Source of the DNA: Dasypus novemcinctus
Taxonomy: Eukaryota > Chordata > Mammalia > Cingulata > Dasypodidae
Length of the DNA stretch: 64,000 nt
Direction: 5' to 3'
Assembly: GCF_030445035.2 (NCBI RefSeq)
Contig: NW_026688628.1
Span: 3,782,001 to 3,846,000, forward strand
The notes under the pieces were generated by a model. It ran no database searches and was not told where the DNA came from. It saw only the letters and a list, made by a program, of their open reading frames with translations. Positions 10,999 through 23,394 of the stretch are shown piece by piece; positions within the stretch are counted from its first letter, which is position 1; each line of letters begins with the position of its first letter. The translations under genes were made by a program, and so were the position numbers.

Positions 10999-12200
10999 TT
11001 ATATTGTACTTAAATTGATAATACCAAAGACACAGCCATGATTACTTGACTAATAATACTAAATTAGCAATGTTTGCCAAAGGTTTATCTGAATTATGTT
11101 AACTTCATCTTCAAAACATTTTGATTTAGTTCTATGACACTTTTTCCCATTGGAAATATCAGACATTTGGTTTTCTTGATCTGTAACATTAGGAGTGTTA
11201 ATTTATATGTAAATGCGTACTTATCTCTAAGTCAATTTGAATAGAGTTCTTTGCAGGAGTTTTATAAGTTAATTTGGAAATAATATTCAGAGGTAGGAAA
11301 ATATCATACATCAAACATACAGAAAGACACACTCACAGAGTTTATACTTTCAGTTTAAGCTACTAATCAAGCATAAAAAACAAATACAGAAAACATAGAC
11401 ATCTCATGAGCTTTTAATTTCTCATTTGCCTTTTTCAAAGAATCATTTAATGAAACTTTTAAAATATTGCTAACATATATTTATGTTATATAAATATCTG
11501 AGCATCCGTTGAAATAGGCATCCCATTTGACTGTTTGGCTGGGATATCACATTTGGGAGCACATCTCTGAGATGAGTAATTTTGTCTACTTGGAATGTTT
11601 CTCATAATTAACATTAAAATTCTAGGTTGTCTTTGTTAGATATTGCCAATTTTGTTCAATATGTACAGCTTCCAACTCCATAATATTTGAATATATAATA
11701 TGCCAGTGTGCCATAGGATAGAGAATTAAAATTTTAAGAGAATGAGGATCCATCTTTATCATTTTGCTTTTTAACTTGTGCACAGGTCAAAGAAACCAGC
11801 CAAACATGAAACTGTGGACTGAACCATAAGGCTAGAGACTCAAGGTCAAAACCTGAATTTTCTCATTAAAAAGATTGACTCACTGACCTTTGGACTGAAA
11901 GCTAGTGAGACTGGAGAGCACAGACGCAAATGAGTGGAGCTCAGATCCAAGAGGGACTCACTCATGAACATTAGATATGGTGGAGAGGAGAGCGTGCTCA
12001 AAGGTTTCAGCAGGAACCTTCTGTCTTATCTCCAGAGTCCTTCACAGTGGCATTCAGATTCTGTTCTCATCACTGAACCTATGCAAAAAAATACCCAGGT
12101 AATTAACATTTTGGATTTCACACCTTTATTAAGTGATTCATGAATTAGGCAGCATTCAACCCAAGAGCAAGGCTCATATAGGCAGAACAAGGTAGTCTTA
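10999..12200. other. No gene seen; AT-rich intergenic
   Basis: AT-rich sequence without long frames, clear repeats or CpG clustering. The part 11770-12140 is slightly richer in GC but shows no splice-flanked frame I would trust. Confidence 0.5.
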
Positions 12201-12630
12201 AAGAAAATACAGTTGGGAAAGTGGACTTGGCCCAGTGGTTAGGGCATCCATCTACCACATGGGAGGTCCGTGGTTCAAACCCCGGGCCTCCTTGACCCAT
12301 GCGGAGTTGGCTCATGCACAGTGCTGATCCGTGCAAGGAGTGCCCTGCCACGCAGGGGTGTCCCCCACATAGGGGAGCCCCACGCCCAAGGAGTGCACCC
12401 CACGAGGAGAGCCGCTCAGTGCAAAAGAAAGTGCAGCCTGCCCAGGAATGGTGCCACATACACAGAGAATTGACACAAGGTGACACAACAAAAAGAAATG
12501 CAGATTCCCTTGCCGCTGACAATGACAGAAGCGGACAAAGATGCAGCAAGTAGACACAAAGAACAGACAACTGGGGTGAGGGGGAGGGGAGAGAAATAAA
12601 TAAATCAATCTTAAAAAAAAAAGAAAATAC
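12201..12630 (+). mobile_element. DAS-SINE 2, sense, with perfect TSD
   Basis: The SINE spans 12214-12620 in sense. Its tRNA-like head contains TGGCCCAGTGGTTAGGG (A-box region) and GTGGTTCAAACCCC (B-box), followed by the family body and an A-rich tail. It is flanked by perfect 10 bp direct repeats AAGAAAATAC at 12201-12210 and 12621-12630. The site (CTTA/AAGAAAAT) fits nicking by L1 endonuclease, which DAS-SINEs are expected to borrow. Confidence 0.95.
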
Positions 12631-15600
12631 TGTCTTACTGAGTGCCTTACTTGGCTTAGCCTTGACTTAGAGGAACTAGGCTACAGAAGAAAAAGGGAGC
12701 TGGTGAGTTATGATTGGTTGCTCCCCAGTTTCAGGTTCAGGGAGAAGGACCCCTTACAAGAGACAGGAACTTAATTAGGCTTTGGTTTCTGATATGGACT
12801 TAGCATGAAAGTCTCCATATCAGGCCTAGAAAACTTACTTATCATCTGTTGTGCTTGTGTCTCCTATTTATTTTGACAAGGGCAGTTCTTATACTTTCTC
12901 AAAAAAAGTAGAATGAATTTCACAATTTTCAACAAATGTATAAATGAAAGCACAACATCCTAAAAAATGAAAATTTATCTATAAGGGGCTCATGGGCCTG
13001 CATACAAATGATTCATAAAATAAGATGGAGAGAAACTGCAAAAATTTGAAAGATATAGCAGCATTCCCTATCACGGAGTCCCCAGGACCTGGGGGCACAG
13101 GGAACCCCCAGGGGGAGATCATGGCCACTGCACCTAGAGAGCCCCAAACTGGAGAGGGGTGCATGCAGGGCACAAAGAGGAAGCCCCCAATAACACAAAG
13201 CAAGGGAGCTATGCAGCCCTAAAGAACAGGATCTGTATAAGCCAGCACCCAGTTTTCCACTGGAAACAGTTGCTGGCAGCTACAAAACATTTACAGCTTC
13301 TTCTCTGCAATGAAAAAAAGTTTAATTGAAATTTAATAGCCAAATGTGGCTAGTGCTTACACTAGGAAACACCAAATACCTGGAATCTTGGATGAGGCAA
13401 TTAAAAGCAATGACATTTTTCTTTCATGTAAAAGTTGCATGTTTGAAATGTCTGCAGGTGGATCCCACTATTGGCTGGATTAGTTGGTGAATATATATTA
13501 CAAAATAAGATCAGGGAGGATGTGGGGCAGCTGAAGAGGGAGCTGCTTCCCAGAACTGGGGTCCAGTTCAGACATGGCCCATGCCTGCCCCTTCCCTGGC
13601 TTCACCCACACCTGCCAGGCAAGGGCTGACTGTGTAAAGGGAACCAAATCATCTTGATAGTGCCTGTCTGTAGAGGGTGATTTTCATGATCTCCCCATCC
13701 CAGGCACCCAAGAATCAAACCACAGCCAGGGCTGCAGCACTGAGCCATGGAATGTGGCAACTCCTAGAGCCAAGAGGTGTCTTTTAAAGAGGCACAGGTG
13801 GGTAATCTCCTCAGCCATCAGTTAACACATATTGCTCCTCACTCGCCATCCTCCTGCAGCGAGTCACCACAAGAGCTGGCCTCCTGCCCCATCTGGGGAC
13901 TGCTCTGCTGGCACTGGGCACTTCTGCTCAGACCACCACAAGCTCCTGGGATGGGGGGCCCAGCAGGCCAGGTGCCCTGGTGCTCTGTGGGTGGGCACAT
14001 GGGCTGTCCTGAACTAAGGAAAGGTCTGCAGCCTCCCCCACTGCTCCCTCCAGCTTATGGCTGAGAAGATGGCGACCTGTGGACAGACCTGATGACAGAT
14101 GTGAACCTGCCTGCTGAACAGGTGTGAGCAGGCTATCTTTTGGAAGTTGAAAGGCAGCATTAGTATTTGCCTGTGCTACAGAGGAATAAACCAGCAACTC
14201 TACACACACTCTTTAATAAAGTGACACATTCTGGTCCACAGCTGGCAGGATGCACCAGAGGGGCATTCAGCTGACATTTCACAGGTCTCCTCCCCTCCAT
14301 ATACAGTAAAAACAAAAGAGCAGGGGAGGTGGCCCACATTTTCTCCTTGATAAAACCTGGTTGAAATCCATAATGAACTCAAAGTCACAAGGTTGTCTCT
14401 TTTTAAAAAAAATCTGTCAAAATGATCAACACTCATTGCTTTCTACATTTCTTTGTTCTGTTTAAACTGAGCTAAAGCCAATGTGGATCCTGGGTAGGTG
14501 CCTGACCAAGTCCCAAACCCAGGAGATCTGAAAATTCCATGCCTAAAGGGCTGGGGTGGAACAGGGAGTGGCACGAAGTCCAGTGCCCCTGGATTCCCAC
14601 CAGCCTGCCAGCTGGAGCAGCAGACGGGGCAGGGGAGGTCTAGCTAGGCGTTAGCCCAGGGTTCCCACCTGTGTCTTGGGATTCTGCTAGTGAAACATGT
14701 CTTGGATTGTCAATCTCAGCAGGGAGTGATTTTTAATAACAAGAATGGAAAGAGCATCTGCTCTTGAAGATGCTTCCCTAGAGGAGAAAGAAACCCTGTG
14801 GAGCAGGAGAGCCACAACCTGCCCCCCAGGAGGTGCCTCTGCCCTCTGCACCCCAAGGGCCTCTGGGGGTCCTCCAGGGATGCTCCTGCCTGAGGGGAGC
14901 TGCCAGCACTGGCACGAAGGCCAGATGAGCCAGAGGAGGAGCTGACCTGGCCTCACCAGGTGGGGTAAAGTGGGAGGGAGGGCCCGAGCCTGGAGGGAAC
15001 AGCAATGGCCTTTCAGGCACCCAGTGAGCAGCAGGAGTAGCAGAGGGAGCTGCCGACCCCACCCAGGACCGGAAGCTCCTCCACTCTCCTCTCTCTGAAT
15101 TAACTCACCCAAAAGCTACTGCTGCCAGCTCAAGAAAGTTAAGACTCCCTCCGTCTCCCCAGGGCACACAGGCAGGAGAAGGGACACAAATGGAGCCCCA
15201 TAGGAAGGCCTCCCTGACCAGAGGCAGGTGCTGCCTCAACCCACAGCAGACAGGGGGCTGGGAAGGAGGCGGAGGTGTGTACCAGGTCTGGAGAGCTGCA
15301 AAGGGAGCCCTAGAAATCAACAGCCTCAGGGAGTGCTTCCTACCATCAGTGAGCCTCAGGATGGCTAGTGTAGATCAGGAGCAGAGCTCTGCACCCTGAG
15401 AGGTGCTGGAGGGAGAGTGATGATGACAACCAGGATGTCAGACCTGCTGAGTGTCACACCACAGAGTGGGGGGATCTGACACATTGGGGTGCACAGAGCA
15501 GTTTTAAATAGGATGTCAGGGCTAATGGGGAAGGGGTCCTGTGTACAGAAGTGGGAAGGAGGTGGGGGTTCTGGGTAGCAGCCTGTTTGGGGTACAATAG

Positions 15601-15712
15601 GAGAGAAGAGGCCTGAGGACCAACTCTTGGGGCTTTTGGGAGGGAAGGGAGGAACCAGGTGCAGCCACGTGTTCAGGCTCAGCGGCTGCCACATAACCCC
15701 TGCATTCCACCC
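12631..15712. other. Unassigned GC-moderate sequence, no gene recognised
   Basis: Three kilobases with few repeats. From about 13500 the GC content rises, but CpG stays scarce, so it is not an island. Frames up to 141 codons exist on the minus strand (15112-14687) and 116 codons (15715-15365). Neither carries a known domain, and both look like chance frames in CpG-poor, GC-rich DNA. It could hold exons of a gene I do not recognise. Confidence 0.4.
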
Positions 15713-16614
15713 CAAGGTTTTTACCTGAGAGAAATGAGATCAAATGTGCTGCCACCACTAATGTGTCCCTGGGTCACAGCATCTTTATCTGCAAAGGCCC
15801 AAAGTTGGAGCCAACCCAGAGGCCTGACAGGTTATAGCATGAACCACATGTGGCCTGTCTACACCATGGAATCCTACTTAGCAATAAGGATACACACCCC
15901 ATGACGGATCTCCTAATAATTATGCTGGGTTAATGAAGGCAGACCAAGGGGGCAGGGAGAGAAGAGAGAGAGAGCAGTGCTGTGCAAATCCTTCCCATGC
16001 GATTCTAGAAGGTGCAGGGGACTCCATTGTGAAAGGAAGGACAGCAGGGAAACGGACTTTGGCCCAGTGGTTAGGGCATCCATCTACCATATGGGAGGTC
16101 CACGGTTCAAACCCCGGGCCTCCTTGACCTGTGTGGAGCTGGCCATGCGCAGCGCTGATGCGCGCAAGGAGTGCCATGCCACGCAAGGGTGTCCCCCGCG
16201 TGGGAGAGCCCCATGCGCAAGGAGTGCGCCCGTGAGGAAAGCCGCCCAGCGTGAAAAGAAAGAGCAGCCTGCCCAGGAATGGCGCTGCCCACACTTCCCG
16301 TGCCACTGATGACAACAGAAGTGGACAAAGAAACAAGACACAGCAAATAGACACCAAGAACAGACAACCAGGGGAGGGGGGGAAATTAAATAAATAAATA
16401 AATCTTTAAACCAAAAAAAAAAAAAAAAAAGAGGAAGCACAACAGTGATCCCTGGATATGGGGCAGGGAAGGAGGGTGGAGAATGGGCAAGTGGGGACTC
16501 CAGGGGTGGACATGTTCATTATGTTAGTCTTGGCTTCATAGGTGGACATGTGTCAACACAAACCATAACAGCTGTAGCCTCTAGACTTGCAGTTTAAGGA
16601 GGTCAATATGCCCC
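15713..16614 (+). mobile_element. Ancient L1 3' end, sense
   Basis: Degraded matches to the end of L1 ORF2 and its 3'UTR: ACCTGAGAGAAATGA, ACACCATGGAATCCTACTTAGCAATAAGG, and further on GTGATCCCTGGATATGGGGC. The divergence is high, as in L1M-type elements shared by placental mammals. It is split by the DAS-SINE at 16048-16431. Confidence 0.6.
16034..16445 (+). mobile_element. DAS-SINE 3, sense
   Basis: The SINE spans 16048-16431 in sense, with the head at 16050 (CGGACTTTGGCCCAGTGG, B-box GGTTCAAACCCC) and a tail of AAATAAATAAATAAATC and about 18 A. The flanks AGGAAGGACAGCAG (16034) and AGGAAGCACAACAG (16432) agree at 12 of 14 bases, a decayed target-site duplication. It retains several CpG dinucleotides (CGCGCAAGG, CCCGCG), so it is comparatively young. 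It is slightly shorter in the distal body than copy 2. Confidence 0.93.
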
Positions 16615-18246
16615 CAAAGGAGGAGGGTTTTTTTTTGTCTTTATTTTTTTAATGTTACATTAAAAAAATAGGTCCCCATATACCCCGCACCCCCCTCACC
16701 CCACTCCTCCCCCCATAACAACAACCTCCTACATCATCATGAGACATTCATTGCATTTGGTGAATACATCTCTGAGCACTGCTGCACCTCATGGTCAATG
16801 GTCCACATCATAGCCCACACTCTCCCACAGTCCACCCAGTGGGCCATGGGAGGACATACAATGTCCAGTAACTGTCCCTGCAGCACCACCCAGGACAACT
16901 CCAAGTCCCAAAACACCCACATCTCATCTCTTCCTCCCACTCCCTACCCCCAGCAGCCACCATAGCCACTTTCTCCACACCAATGCCACATTTTCTTTGA
17001 TTACTAATCACAAGAGTTCATGAATAGAATATCAGTAAGTCCACTCTAATCCATACTCTATTCCTCCATCCTGTGGACCTTGGAATGGTTGTGTCCACTC
17101 CACATCTATATCAAGAGGGGGCTTAGATTCCACATGGATGCTGGATGCAATTCTCCTGCTTTCACTTGTAGGCACTCTTGGCTCCCTGGTGTGGTGGTTG
17201 ACCTTCCTCACTTTCATATTAGCTGAGTGGGGTAAGTCCAGTAAACCAGAGTGTAGGAGTTGCAAGTCTGTTGAGGCTCAGAGCCTGGCTATCACATGGT
17301 CAGTCCAGAGATTCAGGTCCCCTGGGTATACATTAAACATCAGCACCAACTACAGTTCTGATAAAAGTAACAGGAGGGGCTTGTGGACCAAGATCACATC
17401 TCAGTCCAGCTCCATCACACAGAAAGACAAACTACAAAGTAGGGCCAACTGACATGGCACTGAACTCCAACTGCCATGACCATAGAACCTGTGGGTCTCT
17501 GTAGCCCTCAGAAGAACCAATACCTGGGGTTGTATCTACTTTATCTGTCTCTGGGACCCTGCTCAGGCATGCATAAGGGCAACCCCTCTGATAATATCCT
17601 GTCTCTTTTTGGAGACTCATAGCCATATAAACTCACTTGTCCTTTCCATTTCCCCCTTTTATTCAGGTCAAAAAGCATTTTTAACTCCTGGTATTATATG
17701 TAGACTGAGATATTCTGCTGGTCTGAGTTGACCCTTTTATTCAAGGTCATTTTCTAGTTACATCATCGGCTGGTACTTGGTAGTAATCCCTCGGCACCAG
17801 GAATGCTCATCCCCAGGAGTCATGTCCCATGCTGGGGGGAAGGCAACACATTTACATGCAGAGTTTGGCTTCGAGACTGGCCACATTTGAGCAACACAGA
17901 GGCTCTCAGGAGGTAACTCTTAGGCACCCTGCAGCTCTAGGCCTTGTTCTTATTTCAGGTGCACAGGCTCACAAGCATAGTCATATGTATCAAGAGCTCA
18001 TTGTTGGACCTTCCTTCTTTTTTGGTCTTTGCCGTTGCACTTGGGAGATTGTTGCTGTTCCTTTAGGGACTGTGATAGAGCTCTGATGGCTAGGAACTCA
18101 GCACTCCCTCAGTTGTTGTTTTTAATTGTAACCACTATGAAAATATGCAAACATTTTTATGTACCCTGGATATATGCCCTGGAGAACTCCCTGCCAACCA
18201 TGTGTCCCCTGTCAATAACATCCCACACCAGTATTCAAAGGAGGAG
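16615..18246 (-). mobile_element. L1 3'UTR insertion, 1.6 kb, with perfect 11 bp TSD
   Basis: The insertion spans 16626-18235 and is bounded by CAAAGGAGGAG at 16615-16625 and 18236-18246. The T-rich left end is the A-tail complement. The whole insert is 3'UTR: comparison with 23395-27255 shows it stops about 1.3 kb short of ORF2. It is the cleanest reference copy here of the lineage 3'UTR, including the pyrimidine-rich CCCCATATACCCC...CCCCCATAACAACAACC box next to the tail. Small open frames on both strands are accidents. Confidence 0.92.
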
Positions 18247-19195
18247 TTTTTAACAGAAAAAAACAAGGTCATCAGGTCAGAGTTGGGGGGGAGGAAGCTA
18301 GGGGCTCTGAGGAGCAAGAGAAGATAAGGGTAGTGCAGAGCACACACAGGAAGTGTCCACAGGATATGCAACCCAGAGAGGCTGATGGGAACAGAGGTGA
18401 GGGGAGTGCAGGCCACAGGGTCCTGCTGGTCCCACAAATGGTTGCTTTTATCAAGACCTTGTGATTCGGTGCCCGCCCTCTCCCTCTCATGTCCCATCAT
18501 CCTGCCCTCCCAGGGCAGTGCCCAGCAGTGGGGCCTTTGGCTCCACATTAGGGAGACCCTGCTCCTGGGGGACGTGGTCCTGCTGGCACCTGATGTGACC
18601 ACAGGATGTGGTGTCCACTGTGGTTTGGGAGATGGGGCAAGGTCCCCAGCAGAGCCCCTTGGCACTCTCAGCTCTCAGTGCCCTCTCCTCTGTCTCTCCT
18701 GCCTCCTGCCATGACACCCAGCCCTGGGATCTTTGGTTATCTCCTCTCCATTTCCTACACCATCAACAACAAACTGTCACCTGGAATGTGCAAGACCGTC
18801 CAGAGCCTTTCAAACTACAAATGGGAATGTAAAATAAGGAGGTCATGCTGCTTAGGAACCCTGGGAGCAATTTATCTGGTGTAAAGAAAATGCCAGATAG
18901 AGGCTTCGGGGGTTCAGGGTGATCGCAAGGAAGAGAAGATCCTTGAGCTTAGTTTCCATTTCTGGTTCAAACATAGGAGGATGTATTATATCTATTCCTT
19001 TCAAGAGAAAGGCAAGCACACAGCCATGAACCCACAACTGAGAGGTGAGGTGAGGTGTGAGGTGAGCAGCAGGTGGGAGATGTCTGCAGTTCTGCAGACT
19101 CAGGAAGCAAGTGGAAGGGCCATGGCCAATGGACATATTAAATAGAGCTTCAGGGCAGGGCAGGGGACAGGGTGGGGCAAGAGCAGGGTAACTGG
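18247..19195. other. No gene recognised
   Basis: GC-moderate sequence with frames up to 176 codons on the minus strand, most of which run into the neighbouring L1 UTR. There is a short purine-rich simple repeat (GAGGTGAGGTGAGGTG, 19040-19062). I identify no exon, repeat family or promoter. Confidence 0.45.
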
Positions 19196-19620
19196 CTTTT
19201 GTGGTTTGGAGATACATTCACCAGAAAAGCATGTTCTTAAACCTAATCCATCAAGTGGGTCTACCGATGAGGTTACACCAGCTGAGGCCTGGCCCAGCTA
19301 AAGCAGGATGGGTCTCAATCCTGTTACTGAAGGTCTTACAGGTCAGATCACATGGAAAGAGAAAGCCAGGAGCAGCCAAAGGTGAAAGTCCGCAGAACCT
19401 GGAATAATAGAAAGAAGCCAGCAGAGGCCACCATGTGCACTGGGATATGACAGAAGAGCTAGGACCAAGGGTCCCTGGCTGCCAGCTCCAGGGTGCTTCA
19501 GTTTCTGGGAGAAAACATTACTCTCATAACACTCTTGATTTTGGTATTCTCCTTGAAAAAACTATGAGTAAATAAATTCCCACTGTTCAAGCCAATCCAC
19601 TGTTTGGCAGCCAGGAAACA
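19196..19620 (+). mobile_element. Solo MaLR-type LTR, sense
   Basis: Matches the LTR family seen complete at 30566-30996: GAGATACATTCACCAGAAAAGCATGTTCTTAAACCTAATCC at the start, ACTGAAGGTCTTACAGG, a polyadenylation signal in AAATAAATTCCCACTGTTCAAGCC, and a CA-like end near GGAAACA (19613-19619). The overall layout (TG...CA, AATAAA shortly before the end) is that of ERVL-MaLR LTRs. No internal sequence adjoins it. Confidence 0.75.
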
Positions 19621-20825
19621 GCCATTGTCCAAGGGTCCTTATTTATCCCAGTGCTTGGGCATTCAGCAGGAACCCCCGGGCAGGGAATTCTACAAACCTG
19701 GCAAAAATAATATTGGAGGAACAAGAAAGCTAGTGGTTTACCAGTGAAATCCCTCCTCACATTTGCTGGTCTCTGGCAGGTGGTAACAGGTGAGACCAGA
19801 TGGCCTGGAGGGGGAAGTAGAGAGGCAGTAGCTCTTTCCTTTCATTTTAGTTCTTTCTACACTGCCTTACTCTTTAGCAATGTGCATATTTTCTGTCCAA
19901 AATAAACTAAAATTTATTGGTAATAACTGTGGGAAGAGAGACTGTTTCAGTGGCACAGGTTCTGGGTCTAATCAGATTACAGTGGGGGAAAGTAAACATC
20001 CTGGTCCCTCCATCCTTCTGCCCCCTCAACAAAGAGGTGAGGGGTCATGGCATCTGGTACAGAACTAATCATCCTGTTGAGAGGAGACCCACCTGTACGG
20101 CTGGGATTGTCCAAGGCAATGATGGACACAGCTGCTTTGGCACCCAGATGGATCCAGATGGGGCATCATGAATTCCAGCTCCTGAGTGGGGACCAGCTGC
20201 CCACTTCCATGGATGACACCAGGACATAAGCCATGATCCTGATGTGGCCAGTGTGGGTCCACCAGGTTGCTGCCAGCTGCCAGTGGGCAGATGCCAGGCC
20301 CAGGCCAGCTGGGGGTCCAGGAGGCAGCATGGAGGCCAGAACCCTCCACCAACATTTCAGTGCCCTGAAGAGACTTGAAGAACAAGCAAACACCACCCCT
20401 CAGTGGGCAGAGGCTCCTGCAGGCAGGGGCCTGGGAAGGGACTCCAGTGACCTTGGGAATCTGGGTTCCCATCTGGGCTCAGCCCTGACCACCTGTGGGA
20501 CCCATGCAGGAGTCACACTGGACTCCCCTGTCCTCCTGCACATGTGAGATGAGGGGGCTAGAGGCTGGGCCTGAGGGGCTGGCCCCAGGGACACCTAATT
20601 GCAACTCATTAGCAGTTGTGCTTACAGTGGCTGCAATGGAGCACGGGTATAAGACTGAAAACTGAAAAGGCTGAGCAAGGGCCTCAGAGTGGATCATGGC
20701 TTCCCACATCAAATAGTGGTGCATTGAAGGAACACCAGGCAGCAGTAACTAGTAATTTACAAATTAATATTCATCATACTTTCAGTGTCTCTCAGACTGA
20801 GCTCTGAGCCTTTGGTTAACCCCAG
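19621..20825. other. No gene recognised
   Basis: GC-moderate sequence. The largest frame is 135 codons on the minus strand (20472-20065), with no domain I know and no convincing splice context. Confidence 0.45.
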
Positions 20826-20965
20826 ATAATCTCTGCAGCAACTCAACATGAAAGTCCTATCACTAGCCCCACTTCACAGATGGGAAAACTGAGGCACAGA
20901 GAGGTCAGGAGAACCTGCCCAGGGTCACACAGCAAGGTGGGGCCAGGCCTGGAAGTGAACCAGCT
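20826..20965 (+). mobile_element. MIR SINE, sense
   Basis: GATGGGAAAACTGAGGCACAGAGAGG and GGTCACACAGCAAGG are the conserved core of MIR, an ancient tRNA-derived SINE of mammals. A 175-codon frame starts inside this repeat (20880), which argues against it being a gene. Confidence 0.9.
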
Positions 20966-23394
20966 GGGAGCCATGAGAGATTCAATGTCAGATCATTTAA
21001 AGGACAAGGAGGGACAGATGCACTCAGGGTCAAGGGCAGGCCAGGATGGGCCTTGGCCCTGGCTTGGGCCCCAGCCCTGCCCTAGCCAGCCACATAGGCA
21101 CCAGCAGCATCCTTACAGCTCCAGAGGCTGTGAACTCTTGAGAGGAGGAGCAGAGGGGCAGGGGCAGTGCTTAGAACAGCACCTGGGGCAGAGGAGGGAC
21201 TCAGAAGGGGTTGGTTTAAGCAACCTAATAAGATTTGAAAACTCAAAATACTACAAAGAGATGAAGGTGACAGCAGCACATTATACTTCTAAGTCTGCCT
21301 CTCCTGCTGCCAGAAGAAAGCTGCCCCCACCTGTGGCCACGGTGGCTCCTTCCATCCCGGGTCAGCTGTCTCTGCTCTCAACCTCAAGCCCCACTCTTTT
21401 GCCCTGAGAGCAGAGCTGGGGCTAAACTGCTGATTGGTCACATTAGCCATCGAGATGACAGGACCTGGGCTCCAGTGGCTTTGAAAGGTTCTCATCTCCA
21501 GGAAATTCCAGGACCAGGGCCAGTGGTTCCCACAGTCCTTGAGTGGCCTCTGGGGACCACAGAGGGTCAGTTCCTTGACTTCCTGCTGAAAGCAGGGCAG
21601 AGTCAGAAGGAGAGGAAACTAGAAGCTGTACAGCCCTGCCTCTTTTCCCTGGCAGAGTTAGGTCATCTGAGCAGGGAAGAGCATCCACTGGTTGGAAGAG
21701 GGCATTGCCACTGCTTCAGTCCACTGTCCTTTACTGCTTGGTCTCTCTTCAGTCTTAACCAACAACCAGAATTATGAATACTGGACTCCCTGAAACTAGA
21801 ACACATGGTTCACCAGCTCCCTCCCTCTGACCACATGATGGCCCTTTCTCCACCTGACTCCTGGCCTTGGTTGCACATTAACCTCTAATCACAGAGTGGC
21901 TGCCACAGCCCCACCTGGCCAATACTTGGCCACATAGGAGCCTCAAAGCCCAATCTCTTGCCAGCCTCAGCTGCATCATTCTCATTCCCTGATAACAAAC
22001 TGACCCCACAACACCTGAGGGTGAGCTCTAGCCACCAGGAGAAGCTCTGAATCTGCAAATGGCACACTGCCCCTGTCTAACCAGAAGGGCACAGGTGAAT
22101 GTGAAGCTTACTGGAGGCCAGCAGCCACCCCAAGCCATAAGGAGTCTGGGCCCTCACACCACTCACCTGACAGCACAGGCCTGTCCCCAAACTGGGCATG
22201 AGCTTGGGTGCTGCTTGATGGCCCTGGCAGGCCTTGCATGGAACTCAGGAGGAGAGACCTTCAGCACCCCTGGAAGCTGGCACAACAGTTGTAGACATTT
22301 GACTGCCCAGCTCATCTCCAATGCCACATGCTCCTGCCCAGGACAACATGTCCCCCAGTCAGTCCAAGTCCACCCTCATCTCTCCAAGCACAGTCATGGA
22401 TTATTCTGTGGTTAAGGTTTCAAATTTTGCTCATGACAGAGGCAGAGTAGTGCCAAGTTGCTCAAGCAAGTACTTCAAACACTCAGTTAAGTACAAAAAA
22501 ATGTGCTTCAGAGTAAGAACTGGATCATACAAAGCTCAGGATGTACTGAAAATTGCCAAAGAAACAAGTTGAGACCTGACTCTTCCAGTGCATCAGTTGT
22601 AGCATTGATGTGAAATCAACCCATGCAGACTCTAGTTCTTCTGAAAGCTTTGATTTTCCTCCAGGAAGCATGCATGCATCTTCTGCCTCCACTACTTCCT
22701 CTTCTTCAAAGGGAGAGAAAAAGCTCAGGAATTCCTTGATAATGAAACCCTGTTCCAAAAACATCTCTGAATCCTTCACACCAGATGGCAGGATCATATG
22801 TGTAGGGAACATTGTTTGCATCCATATTTACAACTTCCATTGGCCATTATTCATATCATAACTGTGGGACAGAAATTTATAATGGCCTTTCAATCCTACA
22901 GGAGACCCATATTTCATGGTTTGAGTCTCCAACATCTTTCCTTGCTCTCTTGCAACCCTCCCCCTTTATAGAAAACTTCCAATAACACTTTAGTAAGAGA
23001 AAGGGCCTGTGCCACAAGCCTGTCACAAAGGCAGCTAAGACTGCCAAACAGCCAACCCCTGAAATGTGGGCTCTGTTGGTGCAGTTTGAAATATGAACAT
23101 GGACAGTAAGGTAGGTGAGAAAAATTGGAAAGCACCGCAGATTTTCTAATCTAGTTAGCAATGACTTCTACAAATTGCCTGTTCAAATTGTAGAGAGAAA
23201 TTGTACTGAATTGGCTGGTTTGTTTGTATGTTTTGGTTGGGCTTGGTTTTTTACTTCCATATAGCCATTTTTTGACTGAGCAACTTATTAAACAAGCAAA
23301 GAAATTTTGCCTTAAGGAAGTGAAATGTTAGTAGTATTTTTCAGTTGTGAAGTAAAAAAAAAAACCCCAAGGCATAGGAACCATAGCCTCAATT
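20966..23394. other. Unassigned; possible old retrocopy ending in poly-A at 23353
   Basis: Down to about 22200 I see nothing. From about 22320 to 23352 the sequence changes character: several short frames succeed each other on the plus strand, and it ends in GAAGTAAAAAAAAAAACCCC (23348-23368), which could be the tail of a retroposed mRNA. I cannot name a parent gene and see no target-site duplication. Confidence 0.25.

Noticed and set aside
12214..12290. tRNA gene
   Set aside because: Only the tRNA-like head of a SINE, with A and B boxes but no intact cloverleaf or 3' end; it continues directly into SINE body. The same holds for the other seven copies.
12145..12570. A 141-codon frame with hydrophobic N-terminus (minus strand), and similar frames at 10651-11018, 15920-16440, 41581-41922, 43866-44360 and 50678-51137
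   Set aside because: All are DAS-SINE sequence read through; the shared LGRLLF-like and RRPGV-like phrases come from the repeat consensus.
14687..15112. 141-codon minus-strand frame as a secreted protein
   Set aside because: Leucine-rich run is present, but the surrounding DNA is GC-rich and CpG-poor with overlapping frames on both strands; no domain or splice support.
20880..21407. A 175-codon open frame on the plus strand
   Set aside because: It starts inside a MIR SINE and has no domain, promoter or splice support.
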